DNA from: Antedon bifida
Lineage: Eukaryota; Echinodermata; Crinoidea; Comatulida; Antedonidae
Assembly (NCBI GenBank): GCA_963402885.1
Contig: OY727095.1
Coordinates: 12,219,001 to 12,283,000, forward strand
Length of the DNA: 64,000 bases
Reading direction: 5' to 3'
Positions 50,279 through 63,000 of this stretch are shown one piece after another; position 1 is the first letter of the stretch; every line of letters starts with the position of its first letter. A program made the position numbers and the translations under genes. A model generated the notes under the pieces. The model ran no database searches, was not told the DNA's origin, and saw nothing but the letters and a program-made list of their open reading frames with translations.

Positions 50279-51504
50279 CTTAATTTTAATTAGATTAATT
50301 GATTTCCTGTCTTCAATTTTTAAACAATTATCAACGCGAAGGACAATATTTTATTACTTTAATTCAACGGTCTTTGATATACTGCTGGTACAGCAATTTT
50401 TTCTTTATTTTTGCTTTATTTTTGCCTTCAATTTATGATGAATTTCTTCAAATATATTTGGATGCTTTTATATTAGGAATATTAGACTGTGTGATATTGA
50501 AGTCTATGTTACCTGCAAAGGCCGGCCAAGCTCCGCCCCAATATAATAACGTTGTTGGAGCACATGACGACACTTTTAAGTAGCATAAAACACACATTCG
50601 TAACTATGGAAACGAGACGTTATATATTGAATAAATTGGGAAACTTCATGATGATATATCGAATATAAATTATTATTCATTTTACTATTGCATGGGTTGT
50701 TTCTTTCCATTTAGATTGTGTTTATATACTTATAGGCCTAATATTAATGTTTACAGTGACTTGAATAGATGCGAATGTGATATGAAAAAGGCATTAAATT
50801 ACGTATAACATTCTTAAAGTGTGATAAATAAGGATGATATAAAAGTGTAATTATTATTATTTAATATTAATCTTGTTGTGGATAATATTAACTTAAAAAC
50901 AATCAGTTAAGATAAAACACATTTTCTTTATGCAAATTTTGATTCAAGTTTTTAATTTGAAATTATTTGTTATATTATTATTATGTTATAACAGAAATTA
51001 GGTTGTAAAAAAATCTGTACTACTTGTATATTGTACAATTTTGATGTTAATCTTAATTTAAGAATGAGTAGTTAATAATTCCGTCCAAGATTCCGCCGTG
51101 CTCGAGTTAAGGAACATTAACACAAAATGTTTACCACCAAAACATGAACGTGACTGCGCACCTTTAGTGTGTAGGCCAGCTATGCATATATGCCGAATAC
51201 GCGGTACTGTAAATAGTATGTGACATCACATTTAATTCCGCACCTCAGTACTTACTATGCATAGTAACATACTGTATATATTGAAGCACATGTAATGAAA
51301 ATGTTCACTTAAATTAGTTTATTTTTGTACATTGTATGGCACACTAAATGTAAATATCAACACACATTTAAGTATGAATACAGACACTTTATTGGTCTCA
51401 CTTAAAAAACATAATACAGGAATCTATTTCGTTGTTGGTAGCTCATTGGGGATTATGTCAACATTTGTTTACTGCAGATACTGCAATAAAAACATTCTGT
51501 TACT

Positions 51505-51601
51505 GCAATAACGTATGGGTTTAGCTTCATTGTAGACTGAAGCAAGAGTGTGTGATTACCTCAAAAAACGTATTTACTGCACTAACTGCAGTAGAATAAC
51601 A
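51505..51601. repeat. Dispersed repeat, copy 2
   Basis: It has ACTGCAATAACGTATGGGTT and TTACTGCACTAACTGCAGTA in the same order as 48998-49117, followed by AGAAT. Confidence 0.55.
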
Positions 51602-52352
51602 CTAGAATAATTTGACACGATCTATAATGACTTTCTACATAATTTAAATATCATGTGACCACTGCGTGTAAAGAAATGACACAACGTAATCTAAATATTT
51701 ACTGAAAATGTTTGAATTATAACGTTTAAATAATATATTGATAACTTTAATGTTAAAATAATGAGTAAACAAATACATATTTTTATTTGAGTTGGTTTTC
51801 CTGTTTGATATCAAACGTGCTTCTTTTTTATATGCTCACTGTGTATGTAACAGAATAAGAGATTTTTAACGATTGATTTCTGTAAACAGAAATCGCAATT
51901 ACAATCCCCCACGACACGATAATGCAAACGTCGTAAAAAATGAGTTTGTATAAAGGTTATAGCGTTTGTATCATTATGCGCCGTGGTTCAAATGAAAAGA
52001 TTAAAACAGTGTTAAATACAAAGAAATCTTGAGTGTGTTTTTTCGAGTGAAATTTCCTACTATATAGGCACCGTAGCCAAATATAAAACGGTGAAAATCC
52101 GCTCTAGGGAGTGATTGCTTTTTTGAGGATTAAAGGACCACGTTTAAATGAGTGAAAGTCACTGAAAATGTTCACTTCTCAAAGAGTGATTATAGGCCTA
52201 CTTCAAGCAATTACATAATTTCGGACAATTTTGTCCATTCTTAAAGTTTAAAAGAACCTCGCTCTGTTACAGTGAAGACGAGAACTCTAAATAGCGAGTG
52301 AAATGTTATCTCATTACAATGAAGATACTCTAATTTGTGTTTAATACCTATC

Positions 52353-53580
52353 CAACATGCTACATGCTGATGTAGCCTATTGGCACTCTTCTCTTCGTGT
52401 AGGCCTAGGCGATACAGCAATGCTTCATCCTACATGCTACATGCTGCTGTAGCCTATTGGCACTCTTCTCTTCGTGTAGGCCTAGGTGATACAGCAATGC
52501 TTCATCCTACATGCTACATGCTGCTGTAGCCTATTGGCACTCTTCTCTTCGTGTAGGCCTAGGTGATACAGCAATGCTTCATCCTACATGCTACATGCTG
52601 CTGTAGCCTATTGGCACTCTTCTCTTCGTGTAGGCCTAGGCGATACAGCAATGCTTCATCCTACATGCTACATGCTGCTGTAGCCTATTGGCACTCTTCT
52701 CTTCGTGTAGGCCTAGGTGATACAGCAATGCTTCATCCTACATGCTACATGCTGCTGTAGCCTATTGGCACTCTTCTCTTCGTGTAGGCCTAGGCGATAC
52801 AGCAATGCTTCATCCTACATGCTACATGCTGCTGTAGCCTATTGGCACTCTTCTCTTCGTGTAGGCCTAGGTGATACAGCAATGCTTCATCCTACATGCT
52901 ACATGCTGCTGTAGCCTATTGGCACTCTTCTCTTCGTGTAGGCCTAGGTGATACAGCAATGCTTCATCCAACATGCTACATGCTGATGTAGCCTATTGGC
53001 ACTCTTCTCTTCGTGTAGGCCTAGGCGATACAGCAATGCTACATGCTACATGCTGCTGTAGCCTATTGGCACTCTTCTCTTCGTGTAGGCCTAGGCGATA
53101 CAGCAATGCTTCATCCTACATGCTACATGCTGCTGTAGACTATTGGCACTCTTCTCTTCGTGTAGGCCTAGGCGATACAGCAATGCTTCATCCTACATGC
53201 TACATGCTGCTGTAGCCTATTGGCACTCTTCTCTTCGTGTAGGCCTAGGCGATACAGCAATGCTTCATCCTACATGCTACATGCTGATGTAGCCTATTGG
53301 CACTCTTCTCTTCGTGTAGGCCTAGGCGATACAGCAATGCTTCATCCTACATGCTACATGCTGATGTAGCCTATTGGCACTCTTATCTTCGTGTAGGCCT
53401 AGGCGATACAGCAATGCTTCATCCTACATGCTACATGCTGATGTAGCCTATTGGCACTCTTATCTTCGTGTAGGCCTAGGCGATACAGCAATGCTTCATC
53501 CTACATGCTACATGCTGCTGTAGCCTATTGGCACTCTTCTCTTCGTGTAGGCCTAGGCGATACAGCAATGCTTCATCCTA
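52353..53580. repeat. 77-bp minisatellite, 16 copies
   Basis: Sixteen head-to-tail units of 77 bp; TAGCCTATTGGCACTCTTCT starts at 52373 and last at 53521. One unit near 53033 lacks 7 bp (TCATCCT). Each unit includes TCGTGTAGGCCTAGGCGATA, ACAGCAATGCTTCATCC and CATGCTACATGCTG. Units differ at a few positions (GGCGA/GGTGA, CTGCTG/CTGATG, CTTCTC/CTTATC). Repeated 65-80 residue open frames inside are by-products of the unit. Confidence 0.97.
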
Positions 53581-55269
53581 ATTAGTAGAGGAAGCAATGC
53601 CCAAAAAGTGGCTTATTTAAGGAGTTAGTGCAACCGGCAAATTAACAAGCTGAATTATATATCAAAATGTTTATAATTTTATAGGCTTTCAGAAACTGCA
53701 TGATGACACTTTCAAAACTGCTGGCATTTTTTATTACAACCCTTTAAAGACAACTCACTTTTTTATTCCACAAGTAGTTTTAAAAAGTTTTTGTATGGGG
53801 ATGATAAACTAAGCGGAATGAGATAATAGGCTGATGCACACACTTTATTAAATTTAATAGCATTTCAATTCTATAAGACTATGTGAGTGATGGTGATGAT
53901 ATAGCTGTAATTCTTATTCAGGGGAAATCCTTGTTACCATTAACTTTAAGACCACATCCATATACTAGACACCTCCTTTGGGAATACTAAAGGCCAAAAA
54001 GACACCCCTATTTAAGACGAAACTTTCCATGAAACGCAAAGTAGGCTATTATATTTAACACTATCATGGCCAACCCTTTATTCAATGGACACCCCTTAAG
54101 GCGACACCTTAGGAGTCCCAAAGTTATTATTCATTCATTCATTTTCTTTTAAAAAGAGAAACAATTTCACCAGGTAATAAATAGCATCTTCCACAAAAAC
54201 AACCTAAAATATCGATTTGCCTTATTAGTGGTTCTATTGTAATTCTATACTATTTTCATAATTTAACAATTCTGGCTCATTCCTGCCAAGTCTTCAAACG
54301 ATGTTCTTAAACAAACAAGTAACCATGACTTTTTTCTTTAATTACAAATGTGAATTTTCTTCATTGTCACTTAATAAACTTAATAAGCGTTCCCAAGGTA
54401 AATCTTTGTCAAATTAATTCGCCCACTAATCGTAAGTAAACATGACTTACAATAGTAATCTCTGTTTACGTTCAGTGTAGTCTCATTCATAGTCAACTAA
54501 ATTTTAAGACGCAGAAAAGTAAGCCAATGCAAAGAAGTCGACTAAACTCTGTGATTGGTCAGTACTTACGCGTTTCACGTCCGATATAATCGAAATTAAA
54601 ACGAAAGAAAACACTAAAATAACTACAATTCCACATTAGATGTATACGGTACTTAACAACTCAATCTTTTTGTTCCATATAAAATTAATGGCCTTATGTA
54701 TTCAAAGTATTGACGTAACAAAATCTGTCTTTAAAAAATCAATGATGTTGTTATAGCAAACTCATCAATTATTTCATACTAACTACAAAATACATTATTG
54801 AAACAGACCACGCAAATTCATTAAAAATGTATGCGTTTTAATTATTCATTGTGTAATACACTGCTTTCAGATCGCCTAGCAAACATTCACACAACAAACA
54901 AAATCTTGGTCGCTTATGTGTAAACTCCGAAGTTTTACAATGCAATCTGAAAGTGGTATAAGACGGACGATTTTTAAAGTTTCCACTTTCAATAGTCTCA
55001 ATTAATAATCTCAACTGTTTGTTACTATTATATATAAACACACAGAATAATCATGTCTGAACGCAATGTTACCAAACTGTACGTTCCTCATGTTCACCGA
55101 TCATCATTTTAAATTTTCAATTGGCCCGACTATGTGAAACAACCTCACTAAAACAATTCAACGTCAGTGAACATTTTCTTATTCTTATTTCATACGCATC
55201 CAACAGCGAGTAACTCGCCAATTATACGATGGATAAATTATAAAATAATTTATCGTGCTTATAAACTAA

Positions 55270-55396
55270 GTCACATTTAGGGCTTAGGGAGTGGAGTTGA
55301 AAGAGTTGTGAGTTACAAACCCTGGCACTAGGTCAGGATTGAACCTGGACCTTTGGATTGGAAGACAAGTCAACTACCAAGCTACAACTCCACTGT
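55270..55396 (-). repeat. tRNA-derived SINE A, head fragment
   Basis: On the minus strand: CAGTGGAGTTGTAGCTTGGT, AGTTGACTTGTCTTCCAATC and GGTCCAGGTTCAATCCTG, giving an A-box and a B-box as in the 36590-36815 element. Confidence 0.6.
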
Positions 55397-55876
55397 ACTG
55401 TTAAAATGACACCTCTTTCCTAACAAAATAATGTTCACCAGATGATCGGTTATATATTGTAAAGATCCTTGTAAAGGTTCAATATAAATGACAATGTTGA
55501 TGTAAAAATAATATTTACTGACACCTTATATAAATAAGTACAGTAGATAGTCCGCTCAGAATACATTCAAAATAAACATTGTTTTAATATACTAAATTTA
55601 TATCCTACTTATGCAGGTGTTCTACTCAGAATATTATAGCTTGAATTTTAATTAACATGATGTTGATATGCATAGATGAAAGTCAATACAATAACCTTTA
55701 TTATAAATGATAATTTAAATGCTATTAGATAAATCCAAGGCCATCCAACAAGCTCTTAGCTTACAAACACAAACGTGTGTATCCGTTCTCTTTCCTGTGT
55801 GGCTGCAGTCTATCATTTTGAATATACTGTATATATATATATATTTTTGTCCAAATTAAAATAAATTATTTTAAGT

Positions 55877-56148
55877 TAAAGATATATTCTTCCACTAAAA
55901 ATTTTCTTTTTTAATTTGTTGTTTGATATGCTATTTTAATGTCATGTAATAAGTATTCACTTTGTCCAAAAAATGTAATTTAAAGCAAAAAATACTTAGT
56001 TTTTGTTTAAAATTAACCATTTATTTTGTCATTTTGTGAAATGATTATTATTTTTTTCTACAGAAGTAAATAACTTTATTAAAACTGCAATATGTCTGAT
56101 TTTATTAATCTTAAATTTCCATGTTTTGAGGGGACAATACATATTTAA
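55877..56148. mobile_element. MITE family 2, complete copy
   Basis: It starts TTAAAGATATATTCTTCCAC and ends GGGGACAATACATATTTAA, with interior TAATTTAAAGCAAAAAATAC and TTATTAAAACTGCAATATG. Confidence 0.75.
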
Positions 56149-56350
56149 AGATATAGTCCACACGAAAAAATAAATTTGAAAAAATGTCAAATTATTCATT
56201 TTTACAAAAAATTGCCAATGAGTTTCTAGTTAAATTGAATTATTTATTTTTGTCTTTTTTTAAGCGAATTCATTATTTTTTTTTTTTTTTACAAAAGTGA
56301 ATAGCTTTATTGAAATGTTGATTTTATTCATCTTTATTTTTCATGTTTTT
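56146..56350. mobile_element. MITE family 2, second copy abutting the first
   Basis: TTTAAAGATATAGTCCACAC starts within the last bases of the neighbour. The interior has CAAAAGTGAATAGCTTTATT and CATCTTTATTTTTCATGTTT; the right terminus is lost. Confidence 0.6.
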
Positions 56351-56831
56351 AAATTATCATCGTGTCTTGTTTTAGAATGAATTAATCAATTTGCACACTT
56401 GTAATTAAATCCAGCCTTCACAATCCGTTCAATATGTAAAACCTAATATCAGCAATATAACTTAATTACACTGGTCTAATATTGACAAAATTTCATGAAT
56501 AATATTAAAATACTGAAAAAGGGATTGATAGAAATTAATTAATCAGCTGTCCTTTAAAATATGCTCATAAAAATAGATCGACAGTTTCTTGGTAATAATA
56601 AAAATTGTATTCTGGCTGTTTTTAGTAATTTTAATAATGTTTTATTCATTCAAGTGACTTGTCTACTTTTACCACCTTGTTGCTAAACCTGTACTTCGTG
56701 ATGTGAACTCTTCGATAAATATTTTTTTTTAAATGATTTCAAAGACGTCAACATCTTGATCATAATTTACAATATCCTGTGACATATAAATGAAGTTTTC
56801 CCACACATACTTGGTTTAGGGGTACTGTACG

Positions 56832-57030
56832 CAGTGGCGTAACGTAGAGACCTGAGGCCACTGGTTTAGGAACCCTAAGTGGCCCTCCAACCATGGAGGC
56901 CTCGGGCGTTTTTAGCCATCTTCGACATATTTTAATGCCTGATTTTTCCTCTAGGCACTGCTCTGGGGCCCCATAAGCTCAGGGAACCCTTGGGTTTAGC
57001 CAGTGAGCGCTCATAGTCGTTACGCCACTG
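56832..57030 (+). mobile_element. Complete hAT-type MITE, 199 bp with 8-bp target duplication
   Basis: Termini CAGTGGCGTAACG and CGTTACGCCACTG are perfect inverted repeats. ACTGTACG occurs immediately left (56824-56831) and right (57031-57038), an exact 8-bp target duplication, which is the hAT superfamily signature. It has no coding capacity and lies about 40 bp from the SLU7 stop codon, so probably within the SLU7 3' UTR. Confidence 0.9.
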
Positions 57031-57072
57031 ACTGTACGCTGGACTCTTTAAACAAAGGACTAAGTTTATATT

Positions 57073-60000
57073 TCAAGAAATGAATTGTGCCATAGGGTCT
57101 TCTTGCCTCTGCTTCAGCAGTCTCCAAGCCTCCATTTCCTCTTCTGTTGGTTCTTTGTACTGGCCCATCGTTTGCATGCTATTATACGTCCTCTTTCTCT
57201 CGTCCATTGCAAGAATCTTATCTGCTTCTTTCTGTCTAAGTACCTCAGCTATCAAGGCCTGAAAAATATGATGTTTTCGTTTTGAGTTTATAGCCTCTCT
57301 ACCCAAACACGAACATAATAGAATATGACCACTGTCATAAGTACATTTTTAATCAATTTTTATCATCTTTTTATTGCCATTTTATTACTTTATATATTTT
57401 AATTAATTTAAACAAAATGTAAAATAATGAATGCAAATGTGGTTTTATAACATCAAAATCAATCATTTTATGTATATAGAACTGGAAATGTACTGCAATT
57501 TGTTTTAACATTGTAGCATATAAATGAGAGAAAAAAATATGTTTAAAAAAATATAAATGTACATATATTTATAACAGAGTATATCATAATAAAAGTAGGA
57601 TGAACCCATGCAAGACAAAAACAAGTTTTCGTTTTATGAACAATGAACAGAACAATTTGAGAATTTTTGCCAACCTACTTTTCCAAAATACACTGGTTCT
57701 ATTCTTACCTTCTTTAATTTTTTCCTTTTTATTTCTTCTTCTCCTTCATCTTCACTACTGTCGTCTTCACTTGATTTTACATCCGTCTTCTTGCTATGTT
57801 TCTTCTTTTTCTTTCTCTTTCTTTCTGTCTTTTCTGTGTGAATTTTTTCTTTGTGTTGCTGCAATTTGAATTTTAAACAATATAATTTATTATAATGTAT
57901 TCTTGCAATTGAGTAAAATAGATGTCTTATAAAACGAATAATTATAGAGTTTGTATTCTTTGAATGTAGATATATTGATATTTTCACTCATATATATATA
58001 TTTGTATAATAAATCCCACAAAATTCCTTTTAGTATATTACTGTATACATGTTTTATTTGTCATTTATATTATTGTACATACTGTATACAGACTTTTACT
58101 GACGCTGTAAACGAACCACCAGGTACATAAAACCAGGAGCCATTTATAATTAAGATTATTAACGAGTAGAAAGAAAGGGAAATAAAATACTGCTATGATA
58201 AACATTTAGAATAACTAATTTCAAAATATAATTAGCATTGGCAATTTGTATTTTAATGTTAGATTAGAAACTCTTAGTATAAGATATATCCTTTGAAATT
58301 ATCACAAAGAAATACACAATATTTGCATTATGGTCATCCATTTTTAACATATCAATCCATCATTTTATAATTTGCCATAAACGTCACATTCTACATTAAG
58401 TTTAACGATTTTTACATAACTTGCTCATCATGACGTACAAAACCATTTCCGTTTCCTAGTAACAAATGTGAGACCAATCACATGATTAAGTCACATGATA
58501 CAACTCCATTAAACAAATAAGCTTTGAAAAATGCTTTAATATAGCAACAACAACAAAACAAGATTATTACATATATCATTTTCATCATTTACAAAAGGTA
58601 AACTCATTTTGCTATCTTCTTGTTATTTAATGAATAAATTACATTAAAGATGTATTGTTCCCAAAAAATGAAGATTAATTAAATCAGACTTTGAATAGGT
58701 TCTTTTGTAGTTTTGATAAAGTTAATCACTTTCATAGAAAAACACAAAAATAATGTAAAATGACAAAATAAATGGTCAAATTCAACCAAAAACCAATTGT
58801 CTGGCAGCCAATTTGACTATTTTTTTCCTTTAAATTACAGTTTTTTCAGGTAAATACATTTTTTTTTTTCGATTCATTTTTTGTTCAAAGTGGAAAAAAA
58901 AATGGCATATTCAAAAAAAAAAAATGTAAACAATTTTTTTTCTTCAGGGGGACAATACATCTTTAATATATATTAGTATTTTACCATACTTATCATTTAT
59001 TTCAATGGATGAAACACATTTTCATGTATTACAATGCTTGCTATAATACTTCTATGTATTGCTTAAATAAATTTGATATTTTTTTTCGATTTATGACATG
59101 ATGTTATATGTCAAGATATAAATCGTTTAACATAAATACTAATAAAAAAATAATATAAAATGTGATCTTACTTCAACTAATGATTTCTGTTTGCCATCGT
59201 CAATCTGTTCTAACCTGTCCTGGCCCATCATAGAGAGGGCGCCACTTGACGCCAAGCTAGTTTTACCAACTTCTCCTGTGCAGTATGACATCTTGACAAA
59301 TGAATGACAACAATGATAGCCCCATCGGCCCTCATGCCAAAATGAACCCCATACAGTCTGTAATAATTACAAAACAACTATATACAGACAGAATATATAA
59401 GGTATAAGGTATATAATTATATTTGTCCTCAAGCTTAACTGGAAAGTGAGGAAATTCGGATTAGCCCCTCCACAGACCCATGGCTTTACGTCCAATCTGA
59501 AGGACAAGGCAATTAGAGTAAAGCATCTTAAGGATACAGTTAGTATGGTACAGATAGGCTCGAACCCATGCTTATCACATGTTAGTCCGATATTATCATT
59601 ACACTATCACTATCCCATAAATAATGTTAATCTCACTCAATAATTTATACAATATTTACACCAAAACAAAAAACTTATACACTATAAACAATATATATAT
59701 ATAAACAAAATTTGATCTCTGGTGCGCGTGCGTACAATTGAAGGACTAGTGCTGTTCCGCCGTACTATGCCAAGAATGTTAAAGAGTCGCCATCCAATCG
59801 AGTTTGAACAATACCATGAAAGTCCCAGTGGTAAAATGGTTAGGACAGCTGCATATCAAGCAGACGGTCCAAGTTCGAGTCTCGGTTGGGCCGACTTTTT
59901 CTCATTCTCACCGATTTCATCATCTCTATCGTTTCAAATTAATTAAATTTCAGTATATCACCGGGTGGTTTAGAATTTATGTTCTTTGCCTAATGTGTTT

Positions 60001-63000
60001 ATATATATATATATAAAAGTATCTCTTCGGAGATCCCGCTTCGTGAATATCATCAGTATCAATTTGATCTCTGGTGCGCATGCGTACAATTGAGGGACTA
60101 GTGCTGTCCCGCCGTACCACGCCGAGAATGTTAAAGAGTAGCCATCCAATCGAGTTTGAACAATACCATGAAAGCCCTAGTGGTCTAATGGTTAAGACAG
60201 CTGCATATCAAGCAGGCGGTTCGAGTTCGAGTCTCAGTTGGGACGACTTTTTCTCATTCTCACAGATTTCCTCATCTCTATCGTTTCAAATTAATTATAT
60301 AAACAAAATATATATACAAATAAACAAAATTTGGTGATATTTTATCCCAGAGTTCTATTTCAATTTCGGTTTAAATTGTATACATTAAGTAAATCAGCCT
60401 CATAGAATTGTCAATAGATTTACAGACAGCTGTTTTTACTTGAGAATAAATCAACATAGCCAAGTATGCACTTTTATAGTGTTAAGCTCTGTCTAGTTTG
60501 TGATGTGCCTAAATATGGTAGTGATATGTCCAAATATGGTAGTGAAATGATGACATCATCATGTTCATATATGGGCACACCACATTTTTTATAGTGTAGA
60601 CAGAGTTTTAGACATACAATTATCCTCAGTTTAAAGTTAGATATAAGGAAGAAAAGCAAAGAGATTATATTATTTTTAATATTATATTATTATATTCTAT
60701 ATATTATTATTAAAGCGGCTATTCTTGAATATACAATACTAAGTACCGTGAAATTATAAATTTTAGGCGATCTTGTCAAAGGTCAAGCGCCCAGTAGCCT
60801 GCCACGTTTCAATATTCAATTTTAACTTGACCTGATAGAAGATTTCTTTTGTTTATACTCACTGTATGATTACTAAAGTACACATCTTCTTCATACTTTG
60901 ATTTAGCCACTGCTTTTTCCTGACCTTTGATCACTTTACCTTGCCTTGAATATTCTACATAATCTTCCTATAAATACAAGAAAAGAAATCACAGTACTTC
61001 AAGACAATTTGGAAATTTAAAGTATAGCACATGATTGTGTAGTATACAATATAATGTTAAAATTTTAAATTTGAGTCGTTTTAATTATCTACTTTATGTC
61101 CACAGGATAGTTTAGAATTAGACCGACAGCTAAATATCTAATCTGAAGCACTTTAATAAAACAGTCTGCAGTGTACAATACAATGTTGAAATTTTAACTT
61201 GAATCATCTATTTATTTATTTACTTTCAATATAATTATGTTAACAGGATAATTTAGAATTAGACCGACAGCTAAATATCTAATATGAAGCACTTTAATTA
61301 AACAGTCTGCAGTGTACAATACAATGTTGAAATTTAAACTTGAATCATCTATTTATTTATTTACTTTCAATATAATTATATGTTAACAGGATAGTTTAGA
61401 ATTAGACCGACAGCTAAATATCTAATCTGAAGCACTTTAATAAAACAGTCTGCAGTGTACAATACAATGTTGAAATTTAAACTTGAATCATCTATTTATT
61501 TATTTACTTTCAATATAATTATATGTTAACAGGATAGTTTAGAATTAGACCGACAGCTAAATATCTAATCTGAAGCACTTTAATAAAACAGTCTGCAGTG
61601 TACAATACAATGTTGAAATTTTAACTTGAATCATCTATTTATTTATTTACTTTCAATATAATTATATGTTAACAGGATAGTTTAGAATTAGACCGACAGC
61701 TAAATATCTAATATGAAGCCCTTTAATTAAACAGTCTGTAGTGTACAATGTTAACATTTTAAATTTGAGTAATTTAATTATCTACTTTCAATATATATGT
61801 CCATAGGCTAGTTTAAAATTAGACGGACAGCTAAATATCTAATCTGAAGCACTGTGGTTATTAAACTTACCGTCTGTGCCATGAGCAGTTGCTGTGGAGG
61901 AGTTTCCAAGTGTTCTTGTCCTCCATACTGTAAAATAATAAGTAATATTAAACATATACGAAGGTCAAACGTCAAATCTACCAAATAGAGTGCAGATAAT
62001 GAAGATGTATACTGTGCTTCTACAAACGTGCAGATTAATCTTTTGACTTAATTATCATTTCCTTCCTTCCACCACAAAAGCTTGCTAATACGAAGCGAGG
62101 TAGAATTTCATTCCTGGTGCTGGTGATTATTCATTCATGTCGAAAATTAAATATTATTTTAATCAATTAACTTTCTCTTATTATTATATTATTCTAATGT
62201 TTGTGGATTATTCAACAACCGAGACATAGGCTGTGTTCAGACGTAAAATCAGTTACATGTGTAACTGTTGAATACACCCTTGAGAGCCAAATCAGTGATC
62301 GTTTGGACGATGACAAATTTACATGTGTAAACTAAAACAAAATACCCAACAAGGTCATATTTCATGCATCTTTTTACACTAGTATGGTCTAATTGCTCCT
62401 TATCTTGTGGTTAATCAGCTTGCGGTTTAAGGTGTAATTGAAAAATCCACCTCATGAGGTGGGTTTTTGAAACAGCTGGTTTATCTCAAAATTTACACCA
62501 CACACGACCATTACACATGTACAATTGTTACGTCTGAACAGCTCACAATTAAATATATTACAAACAATACTACAATGTAGTAATTTCAAAAAATGAAAAT
62601 ATTATACCTTATCTAAGATGCTATTCTTTTGACCTTTCTTAAAATCGTCGGCCTTCACTTCAAATTCACGGTTGAGCAATTCCAATTTGGTCGGGTCTGC
62701 TTGTAAATGTACATCAGTACCCTTATCTGTTGCCTCCCATGCAAATACTGAAATATACAAAGCAGATGAATATAGTTTAATAACCCTACTGACACTGCTA
62801 TAAGGCCACAGAAGTTTATTGGTAGTGGGGAAAAATAGTAGCTTGGCAAAATACCCACAAGGAATATTCGTTACTTAGAATCTATAGGTTGCTTTCTTAA
62901 AGAAAAACATGAAAAATGAAGATTAATTAAATCAGACTTTCAATATGTTATTTTGTAGTTTTAATAAAGTTAATTACTTCCGTAGAAAAAAAAATGTTTT

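Larger units (their letters stand above)
50120..57072. other. Intergenic region between the surface-protein gene and SLU7
   Basis: No gene supported. It holds the 62-bp repeats, a second copy of a dispersed repeat (51505-51601), the 77-bp minisatellite (52353-53580), a SINE head (55270-55396), two adjoining family 2 MITEs (55877-56350) and a complete hAT-type MITE (56832-57030). The 53600-55250 and 50280-51500 stretches are plain AT-rich DNA in which I see nothing definite. Confidence 0.5.

Noticed and set aside
52563..53215. Three nearly identical 65-80 residue frames
   Set aside because: They are products of the 77-bp minisatellite unit and contain no independent start or domain.
59722..60337. 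Similar 74- and 87-residue frames in the SLU7 intron
   Set aside because: They translate the duplicated tRNA-like repeat and have no conserved protein features.
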